DNA from: Picosynechococcus sp. PCC 7117
GTDB taxonomy: Bacteria; Cyanobacteriota; Cyanobacteriia; Cyanobacteriales; MRBY01
Length of the DNA stretch: 64,000 nt
NCBI RefSeq assembly: GCF_001693275.1
Contig: NZ_CP016477.1
Span: 2,728,001-2,792,000, forward strand
Direction of reading: 5' to 3'
Shown here: positions 9,382 to 16,829 of the stretch, piece after piece
Position numbering within the stretch: position 1 is the stretch's first letter
Layout of the letters: every line of letters begins with the position of its first letter
Made by a program: the position numbers and the translations under genes
The notes under the pieces: generated by a model
What the model was told of the DNA's origin: nothing
What the model saw: only the letters and a program-made list of their open reading frames with translations
The model's database searches: none

Positions 9382-11355
9382 TTAAATGACGCGCTCGTTG
9401 CCGCCATCAAGGGGAATTTGGGCGGCGGTTGTTTTAGCGAATAGATCACTGCAAAGGGTTACGGCACATTCAGCGACGTCCTGGCTAGTGATTTCCACCT
9501 GGAGGAGATTGTTTTTCTTGTAATCTTCAATGGTCAGGCCGTAGGCTTTGGCGCGTTTTTCGAGCACTTCAGGTGTCCAAATTCCTGTATCGAAAACGGC
9601 ATTGGGATGGACGGTATTGATCCGAATCCCGTCTGAACCCCATTCGAGGGCGGCCACCCGTGCCAGTTGGTTGAGGGCCGCTTTGGAAACGGAATAGGCA
9701 GCCACCCCTTGACCTGGGGCAGCAACATTTTTCGAGCCAATGAGCGCGACCCGGCCCCCTTTCGGTGCCAGTTTCAGAAAAGGATGGCATTCCCGCAGCA
9801 GAACCAAATTGCTGTCGAGATTAATGCCGAGTACCTGTCGCCAGTGGTCGGTGGGAAGATTGGCGATCGCCTGACTGGGGGGGAAAATACCGGCATTGAG
9901 AATCACCAGATCCAAACCGCCAAAATACTGAACCGCTTGCGCTAGGACGTTTTTGAGTTGGGTTTCGTCGGTGAGATCGCAGGTCAGGCCCAAAAAATCG
10001 GGGCGATCGCAGAGGGTTTCGATGGCGGGGTTGATATCCAGAGCTACCACCGCTGCACCTCGTTTGAGGAGAGATTCAACGCAGGCTTTGCCAATGCCAG
10101 AGGCGGCCCCTGTCACCAGGGCAATTTCCCCGGTAAATTCTGGTGGATTGCCGCCTTTTTTCAGTTTGGCTTGCTCTAGATCCCAATATTCCATGTCAAA
10201 AATATCTTTTTGAGAAAGGGCTTGGTAATGACTGAGCTGTTCAGCGCGGGAAATAATTTCGATGGTGTGGCGATAGATATCGGCGACAATGTTGGCGGCT
10301 TTTGCTGTTTGACCAATGGTAATTAAACCGAGTTCCGGATCGAGAATTACCCTGGGGGCCGGATCAAGCATGGTTTTGGGTTCCTTGGCCTGGGGCGCTT
10401 GGTTGGTGAAATAGGCTTTGTAAGCGGCGGCGAACCCTTGCACATCGCGGCCAATTAGGGGCACAGGTTTGGTGCGAATTACATGGTCGGGGGTGGCGGG
10501 ATTTTGTTGGGAAATGCGCGCTAAATCGTCCCTCTGGGTAAAGTTCAAAATTTCCGGGCGGCGATCGCCTTTGAGAATGACCGGGAAACCTGCCACCTGG
10601 GAAACGTCGTAACGGAGTTGGGCTAGGGTTTTCGCGATGGGAGTGTCACTGGTTTTTACAGAACGTTGGGGAATCTGCCAAGCCCCTTGCTGCTGGAGAT
10701 AGGTTTCTGCTTCCTGGACAAGGGCAATCATCCGTTCGTAGGATTCCTTGGCGGTGGCCCCAAAGGAGAAAATCCCATGGTTTAACAAAATCATCCCTTC
10801 GGTTTGGCCGTGGGCTTCGGCGGCAAACCTTTCGGCACAAAGGCGAGCCAGGTCAAATCCCGGCATGATGTAGGGAATAATCACCAGGCGATCGCCATAA
10901 ATTTCTTTGATTCGCTCCAGTCCCTCCGGCGTGTTGCTAATCGTCACAATTGAGTCGGCATGGGTGTGATCGACATATTTGTAGGGCAAAATGGCGTGCA
11001 AAATCGTTTCCACCGAAGGAGTCGGGGCGGTGGCGACGGTCATTTGGGTCTTTAGTTCGTTGACCATCTGGGGGTCACTTAGACTGGGTAATTGAGCCAA
11101 TTTCAACAAATGCTGCAGCCGCACCGGGGCAAAACCGGCTGCTTCGATGGTTGCCAAATCCCAACCGCTCCCTTTGACGTAGAGGATTTCTTCTGTTTCG
11201 CCAACTAGGTTCGTTTCCGTGACCTTGACAGAGGTATTACCACCGCCATGGAGTACCAAAGAGGGATCTCGCCCTAACAAACGCGACGTGTAAACCCGCA
11301 GGGCCAAATCCCCCTGGTAGGTGGCTGCTTCTTGATCATTCCAAAGGCTTTTCAT
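9382..11355 (-). CDS. Bifunctional class II aldolase / short-chain dehydrogenase
   Basis: The 657 residues hold two enzymes in one chain. Residues about 15-390 are a class II (zinc) aldolase of the AraD/FucA/RhaD type, with LHGGGNTSVK, DHTHADSIV and LNHGIFSFG providing the phosphate-binding glycines and zinc histidines. Residues about 415-655 are a short-chain dehydrogenase with the NAD-binding TGAASGIG and the catalytic YSVSK. Proteins with this layout are annotated as rhamnulose-1-phosphate aldolase/alcohol dehydrogenase and split a sugar phosphate before reducing or oxidising the lactaldehyde product. No rhamnose genes lie nearby, so the real substrate is open. It is followed by pdxH on its upstream side in the same direction. 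Confidence 0.85.
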   Translation of the reverse strand: MKSLWNDQEAATYQGDLALRVYTSRLLGRDPSLVLHGGGNTSVKVTETNLVGETEEILYVKGSGWDLATIEAAGFAPVRLQHLLKLAQLPSLSDPQMVNELKTQMTVATAPTPSVETILHAILPYKYVDHTHADSIVTISNTPEGLERIKEIYGDRLVIIPYIMPGFDLARLCAERFAAEAHGQTEGMILLNHGIFSFGATAKESYERMIALVQEAETYLQQQGAWQIPQRSVKTSDTPIAKTLAQLRYDVSQVAGFPVILKGDRRPEILNFTQRDDLARISQQNPATPDHVIRTKPVPLIGRDVQGFAAAYKAYFTNQAPQAKEPKTMLDPAPRVILDPELGLITIGQTAKAANIVADIYRHTIEIISRAEQLSHYQALSQKDIFDMEYWDLEQAKLKKGGNPPEFTGEIALVTGAASGIGKACVESLLKRGAAVVALDINPAIETLCDRPDFLGLTCDLTDETQLKNVLAQAVQYFGGLDLVILNAGIFPPSQAIANLPTDHWRQVLGINLDSNLVLLRECHPFLKLAPKGGRVALIGSKNVAAPGQGVAAYSVSKAALNQLARVAALEWGSDGIRINTVHPNAVFDTGIWTPEVLEKRAKAYGLTIEDYKKNNLLQVEITSQDVAECAVTLCSDLFAKTTAAQIPLDGGNERVI

Positions 11356-11420
11356 GTACTGACTTTCCGTGAATCTGCTCAGTACAAATCTTAGGCCGCT
11401 TCGGGTTGCAGAGCTAAAAT

Positions 11421-12068
11421 TTACGGCGCTAAGCGTTGCCGTTGCCAGGTGCGATCGCCTTGTAAGGTAAACACAAGTCGGTCATGGAGCCGACTGGGAC
11501 GTCCTTGCCAAAATTCAATTTTTTCGGGCTTCACCAAAAAGCCGCCCCAATGGTCTGGCCGGGGAATCTCTTTATCGGCGTACTCGGCTTCGAGGTCTTT
11601 GAAGCGCTGTTCGAGAACTTCCCGGTTGGCGATCGCCTGGCTTTGGGCAGAGGCCCAGGCCCCAATTTGGGATTTACGGGGGCGGCTGGCGAAATATTCA
11701 TCGGAGCGTTCAGGAGGCAGTTTTTCGACGGTGCCTTCGATGCGCACTTGCCTTTCTAGGGGTTCCCACCAAAAGACCAAAGCCGCATATTGGGTTCCTG
11801 TTAGTTCCAAACCCTTTTGGCTGGTGTAGTTCGTAAAAAATGTAAACCCTGCTTCACTAAAATCTTTTAAAAGCACAACCCGTGAACTGGGTTTCCCGTC
11901 AGGGCCGACGGAGCTGAGAACCATCGCATTGGGCTCACGAATTTCATCAATTTCCGTTGCCTGTTGGAACCAGGTGGCGAATTGCACCATGGGATCATCA
12001 CTCACATCATCTTCATGGAGACCCGCTTTGGTGTAATTTTGGCGGAGATTGGCAACGTGCATAATCAT
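11421..12068 (-). CDS. pdxH: Pyridoxamine 5'-phosphate oxidase
   Basis: PdxH oxidises pyridoxine and pyridoxamine 5'-phosphates to pyridoxal 5'-phosphate with FMN and oxygen. The protein shows the family hallmarks: RVVLLKDF, FFTNYTSQKG, RQVRIEGTVE, SRPRKSQIGAWAS, and the C-terminal RPDHWGGF and WQGRPSRLHDRL ending in RLAP. The frame opens with TTG at 12080 and GTG at 12077. I prefer the ATG at 12068, giving 215 residues, which matches the usual family length. A second ATG lies two codons on. It is 65 bases upstream of the aldolase gene in the same direction and may share its transcript. Confidence 0.93.
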   Translation of the reverse strand: MIMHVANLRQNYTKAGLHEDDVSDDPMVQFATWFQQATEIDEIREPNAMVLSSVGPDGKPSSRVVLLKDFSEAGFTFFTNYTSQKGLELTGTQYAALVFWWEPLERQVRIEGTVEKLPPERSDEYFASRPRKSQIGAWASAQSQAIANREVLEQRFKDLEAEYADKEIPRPDHWGGFLVKPEKIEFWQGRPSRLHDRLVFTLQGDRTWQRQRLAP

Positions 12069-12166
12069 CGGCGGCACCAACGAACTAACGGTAATGGACT
12101 CAAAGGACAGAACAAAAGTCGCTTTGTATTGTAGTGGAATTTTTTTGCGGATGTTGGCCCTAAAAA

Positions 12167-12424
12167 CTAACCACCACTGACGGGAGGAATCAAAACCACC
12201 TCATCGCCCTCCTGGAGCACTGTTTCCGGGGAGACAAATTCTAAATTCACGCCAAAGCGGGTGACGGCCTGCCATTCTGCCAAACTGGGATGTTCACTGA
12301 GAATGCGCTGGAAAACGTCCATAACCGTACTGCCAGGGGCAACTTGCCAATGTAAAACTTCGGTGCCGTAGGTTTCCTGGTAGATTGCGAAGAGCTTAAT
12401 GGTGATTTGGAGCGGGGCAGACAT
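12167..12424 (-). CDS. moaD: MoaD-type sulfur carrier for molybdopterin synthesis
   Basis: This 85-residue beta-grasp protein ends in PPVSGG, the di-glycine tail that is thiocarboxylated so that MoaD can hand sulfur to cyclic pyranopterin phosphate together with MoaE. The core has the ubiquitin-like pattern (ITIKLFAIYQE, then GDEVVLIPPVSGG). The frame stays open back to 12571, but the added 49 residues look non-coding and would run to the edge of the next gene. The ATG at 12424 gives the normal length. No other molybdopterin gene is visible in the window. It is divergent from the J-domain gene. Confidence 0.85.
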   Translation of the reverse strand: MSAPLQITIKLFAIYQETYGTEVLHWQVAPGSTVMDVFQRILSEHPSLAEWQAVTRFGVNLEFVSPETVLQEGDEVVLIPPVSGG

Positions 12425-12573
12425 TGAATGTTTTCGGGTGAGGGGGAGTTGTGAGGACATTTTCAGAGGATCATAGCGGTGTTGTTGGGGTTTCGCCAAA
12501 GGAATCACGCTGACAGGATTTTTTTGGGGTATCCTTGGGTTAAATTTCGCCTCCTTCCAGATAACAACCATCG

Positions 12574-13131
12574 ATGAATCTCCTTGAGTGCTACAAAATT
12601 TTAGGGTTACGGGTTGATGCAGAGCTGGAAGCAGTAAAAGCGGCCTATCGTCGTTTGGCGCGGCAATGTCACCCGGATGTAAATCGCGGCGATCGCCAAG
12701 CGGAATACAAATTCATCCAGATTACCCAAGCCTACAAAGTCCTAGCAGAAATCCACCGTTCTCCGGACAAACAAACCTGGCTCCCGTCCCCAGAACCACA
12801 GCAGCCCCCAGGGAGGGCGATCCTTTCTCCTTTAGATCAGCGGCTGAAGTGGCAGAGCTACCAACGGCTCCAGGACTGCCTACAACAACAACGCTATGCC
12901 AGGGCGATCGCCTTAATGGAAGGTCTAGCCCAGCGGCTCCCCCAGGATCTAGAGGTGCGCCAATGGCAAGGGATCACTTATCTCAGTTGGGGCCGCCATT
13001 TACTCCAACAGGGGCAACACCACAAAGCCCGCACCTATCTCCACAAAGCACTCCTGGCTGACCCCCACAACCGCAAGCTACGCCAACGGGTAGAGGAACT
13101 ATTACAGACAATTTTGATCCCTGCGATTTAA
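12574..13131 (+). CDS. J-domain protein with TPR-like C-terminal half
   Basis: Residues about 4-60 form a DnaJ J-domain with the essential HPD motif (RQCHPDVNRG), which stimulates the ATPase of Hsp70/DnaK. A proline-rich linker follows, then residues about 90-180 are helical with TPR-like repeats (YARAIALMEGLAQRLPQD, and HKARTYLHKALLADPHN). It lacks the Gly/Phe region, zinc fingers and substrate domain of a full DnaJ, so it is a type III J-protein that recruits DnaK to a specific partner. The 3' end overlaps a second open frame (see 13062-13256) that may be its displaced membrane tail. Confidence 0.8.
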   Translation: MNLLECYKILGLRVDAELEAVKAAYRRLARQCHPDVNRGDRQAEYKFIQITQAYKVLAEIHRSPDKQTWLPSPEPQQPPGRAILSPLDQRLKWQSYQRLQDCLQQQRYARAIALMEGLAQRLPQDLEVRQWQGITYLSWGRHLLQQGQHHKARTYLHKALLADPHNRKLRQRVEELLQTILIPAI

Positions 13132-13256
13132 TCGAGGCCGCAAAAAGTGTAGTAACCGCCGTCATTGCACCTTTTCTGGTGGGTGGGTGGCTGTTGGGGA
13201 CTTGGACATATTTGACGAAAACTGCTGGCGATCGCTTAATGAGTACCACAAAATAG
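13062..13256 (+). other. Start-less open frame overlapping the J-domain gene end; possible displaced membrane tail
   Basis: In the -1 frame relative to the J-domain gene, 13062-13256 is open for 64 codons and contains one clear membrane helix (VVTAVIAPFLVGGWLLGTWTYL) followed by a short basic tail ending MSTTK. There is no ATG, GTG or TTG before the helix, so it could be translated only by a -1 shift from the J-domain frame or from a lost start. No X-XXY-YYZ slippery heptamer occurs in the overlap. The options are a one-base indel in a gene whose product normally ends in a membrane anchor, a sequencing error, or chance. Confidence 0.4.
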
Positions 13257-14109
13257 GTTTAGCCTTGTTTTAAGACGAATCTTAACCCTGGATCGGCTCA
13301 GCCAAAGACATCTGCTGCCAAAGGCTGACAATTAAGTTTTGTAATCCTGGGTGCGTCATCTGTCCAAAGGCAGATCGCTAGATAGACATCGTTAAGAAAT
13401 GCAGATATGATGAAAGAACAGTAAAGAAAAACCATCTTTTTGTAATGGAAAAATAAAGTACATATACTTACTAGCAAAAGTAGCTCTAAAAAAAAGGAGA
13501 TCGCCGCTAGAGCTTGTCGTTAACAAAAACATTTTTTCTGCGCTGTTATCGGCCAGTTGTTGTTCCAACTGACCCAACAAAATTCAAAAAACCAAATAAA
13601 ACAAAGTTTATTTTTTTTAGAGAACTTCTTTAAAACAAACTGACTCAGGTATCTTTTTTTGATCAAGGAGATGCCCTCTTTGTAGTAAAAAAATCAAAAG
13701 CAACCCATAAATTGCTCGATTTTTGACGACGATTTTGTGTGCAAATACAAAATATTTAATCCATTTAACTTGATATCCGTAATATCAATTAGGCATTCTT
13801 ACTTGGTACTGTTTTGACCGTAAAAATACCTAAAAATGCCCTTAAAACCACTATACTTAGGTGTAATTAATATCTTTTAAACATATAAATCAGTGAAAAT
13901 AATTGCTTTTTCTTGTGTTTTTACCTGAAAACAATGAACTTTATGAACTTTTGTATTTTTGTTTTTTTTGCTATTAGGTTTTGGATCTCTTTTGGGTATG
14001 ATTAGGAGTATAAAGCAAAAAGAAATTTGTCAAGCCAGACGATCACTGCCTCAAATTCAAAAATGCTTTACAGGTCAGAAGTTTTTTGTTTTAAAACTGA
14101 GGAAAAGCC
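13257..14109 (+). other. Long AT-rich leader upstream of the pilus locus
   Basis: About 850 bases without a convincing gene, clearly richer in A and T than its neighbours and full of T-runs. Short frames at 13392-13580 (minus) and 13959-14195 (plus) look non-coding in composition. No tRNA-like or clear riboswitch fold was recognised. The region probably holds the promoter and a long untranslated leader for the subunit gene at 14110. The base composition differs from the genes on either side, which would fit acquisition of the locus or a regulatory leader. Confidence 0.5.
13723..13751 (+). promoter_or_regulatory. Candidate sigma-70-type promoter for the pilus locus
   Basis: TTGACG at 13723-13728 and TACAAA at 13746-13751 are separated by 17 bases, a workable -35/-10 pair. 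If used, the leader before the first pilus gene would be about 350 bases. In such AT-rich DNA chance matches are common, and a second -10-like TATACT sits at 13852-13857. Confidence 0.25.
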
Positions 14110-14685
14110 ATGAGATCCCACAACTTTTTCAACTCCAAATCTGCCAAGCTTATTATTGGTGGTACGATCTTTGTCTCAGCCATTACCGCTGCTAACTTCA
14201 CAATGCTGTCAGCTTATGCTGATCCAACGGATGCTAATGATGTGGCATCTTTCTCCGGAACAGTCGATGCTCAATGTGCTATCAAGACGAGTGCAGGCTT
14301 TGATGCAACGGCTGTTGATTACACACCAGACAACGTGACGGTTCTTGAAAATACCGGACTATCCGCAAGTGACCAAATTGACTTTGACTGTAACAGTGAA
14401 ACAGTGAATATTTCACTCACTAACATTACTGCCACCTCACCTACTAGCACGAATACTGGCGCTGACACCCTCGAAAGCAGTGTTTCTCATACTTTCACTC
14501 AGAGTATTAATGGTGCAGGAGCAACTGCATTTAGTGATGGCTCAGGTAATAATCTTACTGGTGAAATTACTGATGCAAATGGAGATATTAGTCTTGTAAT
14601 TGCTTCGGCTTGGTCTACGACTGCTGATGAGTTAGTCGCTGGTGCTTACTCTGCATCTGTGACTGTAGACATCACCGCACAGTAG
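14110..14685 (+). CDS. Spore-coat-U-type fimbrial subunit (major pilin candidate)
   Basis: The 191-residue exported protein has a signal peptide (hydrophobic residues about 14-32, cleavage near AYA-D). The mature part is one beta-sandwich of the spore-coat-protein-U/Csu pilin type. It has an early cysteine in DAQCAI and a second in DFDCNSE, which would form the single disulfide of that fold, and ends with the strand ASVTVDITAQ. Such domains polymerise by donor-strand exchange, with chaperone and usher help. It is first in a four-gene set (subunit, two-domain subunit, chaperone, usher), and the gap to the next gene is about 150 bases, so it may be transcribed more strongly. A Shine-Dalgarno-like GAGGAAAA lies just before the ATG. 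Confidence 0.75.
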   Translation: MRSHNFFNSKSAKLIIGGTIFVSAITAANFTMLSAYADPTDANDVASFSGTVDAQCAIKTSAGFDATAVDYTPDNVTVLENTGLSASDQIDFDCNSETVNISLTNITATSPTSTNTGADTLESSVSHTFTQSINGAGATAFSDGSGNNLTGEITDANGDISLVIASAWSTTADELVAGAYSASVTVDITAQ

Positions 14686-14838
14686 TTTCTACTCTTTCCT
14701 TGATTGTTGTGTCAGAACAGTTTCCTCTCATTTTTTGGGGGGAACTAACCTAACCATTGCACCTTAACTAAATTCATTTTTTTCTTCGGCAGCTTCTAAA
14801 ATATCAAGCAGTCACGTCATCGGATCACACTTCAGGTA

Positions 14839-15858
14839 ATGAATTCTCAAGCCGTTCCATCTCCCAAGTGGTGGTTTCAGATCATCTTCCTCTCTCTGTT
14901 TTTGAGGGGATTCCAAACAAAGCAAGCCTCCGCCCAAACCCCAGGATGCTTTACGACGAATGTCCCCTCTTCCCCTCTCAGCTACGATGTCACCAGCACA
15001 ACCCAAACCGAAAGCTACGCCGTGACATTTCGCTGTACTGATGATGGCACGACCGGAGGAAACAACCTCAGTAATGTCGATCTAGATGTGACGCTACTGC
15101 CGCTTACGGCACCGACCACTGGCCCGGCTAATCTGGATCTCGGTTCCCCGAATGGCGTTACTCATACAGTTTCTGTCGGCACAGGGGCTTCTTTTACAAA
15201 TCTGGTCGATACTCAAACCACCGTAAATACCAGTGGCTCAACCAATTTAGTCGTGTCAACTGCTGGTGGTAAAGGCGAAAATCTCTCCCTCGATGGTACC
15301 GGAACGATCACGGTGAATATCCAGTCCAGATTTGCCCTCCAGGGGAGCGCCTCCGAATTTGCTGCTGGCACCTACACCACCCAGTTTGAAGTTGATGTAA
15401 CCCCAGTTGGTGGGGGCACCACTGCTGATGAAACTACCACAATCAGTAGTACGGTCAGCCCCAGTTGCGTCCTCGATAATGTGATTCGCTTCCGGGAAAC
15501 AGCCACCCCCTATATCAAAACAGGCAGTGAACCCAATGTTTCCCAGCTTCAAGCCAGCGATACAGCGAAGTTTGACTGTAATGCCACCACCGTCGATATC
15601 AACTTTAGTGCAGACAGCGCGACCTACACGCCGCCAACAGGGGGGGCAACCAACCTGACCGCGACCCATCAATTCGCCTATGAACTCAATGGCAACGGCT
15701 TCAACAATTACAGTGGCCCAGAGCTTATTGAAAACCAAAATACAGATGACAATGGTGATGCAACCTTAACGATTCGCTCCACCTGGACGCCGAATAGTGA
15801 TCAACTGTTCGCTTCAGAATACAACGCCCAAACCACTGTCACCATTACGGCTAAATAA
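14839..15858 (+). CDS. Two-domain spore-coat-U-type fimbrial protein (tip or adaptor candidate)
   Basis: This 339-residue exported protein has a signal peptide with cleavage near ASA-Q and then two beta-sandwich domains of about 150 residues. The first has cysteines in PGCFTT and FRCTDD. The second has cysteines in SPSCVLD and FDCNATT and ends in AQTTVTITAK, almost the same ending as the subunit encoded at 14110. In Csu-type archaic pili the tip adhesin is likewise a two-domain member of the same fold, so this is a fair candidate for the tip or an adaptor. Which domain binds a surface cannot be read from the sequence. Confidence 0.7.
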   Translation: MNSQAVPSPKWWFQIIFLSLFLRGFQTKQASAQTPGCFTTNVPSSPLSYDVTSTTQTESYAVTFRCTDDGTTGGNNLSNVDLDVTLLPLTAPTTGPANLDLGSPNGVTHTVSVGTGASFTNLVDTQTTVNTSGSTNLVVSTAGGKGENLSLDGTGTITVNIQSRFALQGSASEFAAGTYTTQFEVDVTPVGGGTTADETTTISSTVSPSCVLDNVIRFRETATPYIKTGSEPNVSQLQASDTAKFDCNATTVDINFSADSATYTPPTGGATNLTATHQFAYELNGNGFNNYSGPELIENQNTDDNGDATLTIRSTWTPNSDQLFASEYNAQTTVTITAK

Positions 15859-15953
15859 TACACACATAGGCAATTTGTAAGCAGCCTTTCTCCGTAGATT
15901 GCTTCTGGGCCATCATCTTTTCATTATCCATTACTTCTTTTCTTCCTTGTCCT

Positions 15954-16757
15954 ATGGCTTATTCTGTTGTGTCTTGGCGCAAAAACCTTAGCTGGGCGCT
16001 CTGTTCTTTGGCTTTACTTTTGCCACTCCCCCTCAACGCCCAGGTGCAAGTCTCTCCCATGGTGATCAAAACAGAAACCAGCCAGGGGATGGCAAATGGG
16101 GTGATCAGTCTAACAAACCAGGGAACCCAATCCCAGCGGGTACGCCTCTCGGCGGAATCTTTTACCTATACTCGAACTGGTTTTTCCACCGCAGAGTCCG
16201 ATCCCTATGACCTCAGTCCTTATTTGATGTTTTCCCCTAAAGAGTTGGTTCTAGAACCCGGCCAAACGAGACGAGTGCGACTGATTACGCGAATGTTGCC
16301 TTCGACGGCAAATGGTGAATATCGGTCGGTGATCTTTGCTGAACCCCTGCGAGAACGAGATGAAGCGGGGGGCGGTTTGAGTATTCGGGCCCGTGTGGGG
16401 GTGACAGTTTACGTGAAACATGGCCAGGTCAATTTTGCCTTGACTCCCGTTGAGGCGAGCTACGATCCAACGAAACAAGAATTTCAACTTTTGGTGAGTA
16501 ACCCCAGCAATGGTACGGTGCAATCAAAAGGCACCTGGACATTGTCACAAAATGATCAGCCTTTGCTCCAGGCAGATATTGATCAACGTACTGTAATTGC
16601 CGGAGGCGATCGCCTTTTTCCGCTAGAGCTGCCCCCAGACCGGACTAACTTGCCGGCGGGAACCTATCAAGTAGCAGGGCAGTTGCAATGGAGCGAATCT
16701 GGAGCAGTGACCACAACACCATTTTCCTTTGATGTCACGGTGCCTGCCGCACGGTAG
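15954..16757 (+). CDS. PapD-like periplasmic pilus chaperone
   Basis: The 267-residue exported protein has a signal peptide cleaved near LNA-Q. The N-terminal immunoglobulin-like domain begins QVSPMVIKTE and contains the LVLEPGQTRRVRLITR strand, whose alternating hydrophobic residues and conserved arginine match the G1 donor strand and subunit-anchoring residues of pilus chaperones. A second domain follows from about residue 160. Such chaperones cap pilin subunits in the periplasm and deliver them to the usher. It lies between the subunit and usher genes, as expected for a chaperone-usher locus. Confidence 0.8.
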   Translation: MAYSVVSWRKNLSWALCSLALLLPLPLNAQVQVSPMVIKTETSQGMANGVISLTNQGTQSQRVRLSAESFTYTRTGFSTAESDPYDLSPYLMFSPKELVLEPGQTRRVRLITRMLPSTANGEYRSVIFAEPLRERDEAGGGLSIRARVGVTVYVKHGQVNFALTPVEASYDPTKQEFQLLVSNPSNGTVQSKGTWTLSQNDQPLLQADIDQRTVIAGGDRLFPLELPPDRTNLPAGTYQVAGQLQWSESGAVTTTPFSFDVTVPAAR

Positions 16758-16829
16758 CGTGCCTTAACCCGACCCTCACCAATGGGAAAAATAAATTCAG
16801 CCAGATGACTTATTTTGTTGTGAGAAATT

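Noticed and set aside
13392-13580. 62-codon minus-strand frame in the AT-rich leader
   Set aside because: Low-complexity composition, no ribosome binding site and no partner.
13959-14195. 78-codon plus-strand frame before the first pilus gene
   Set aside because: It overlaps the true subunit start in another frame, is AT-driven, and encodes a sequence without protein character.
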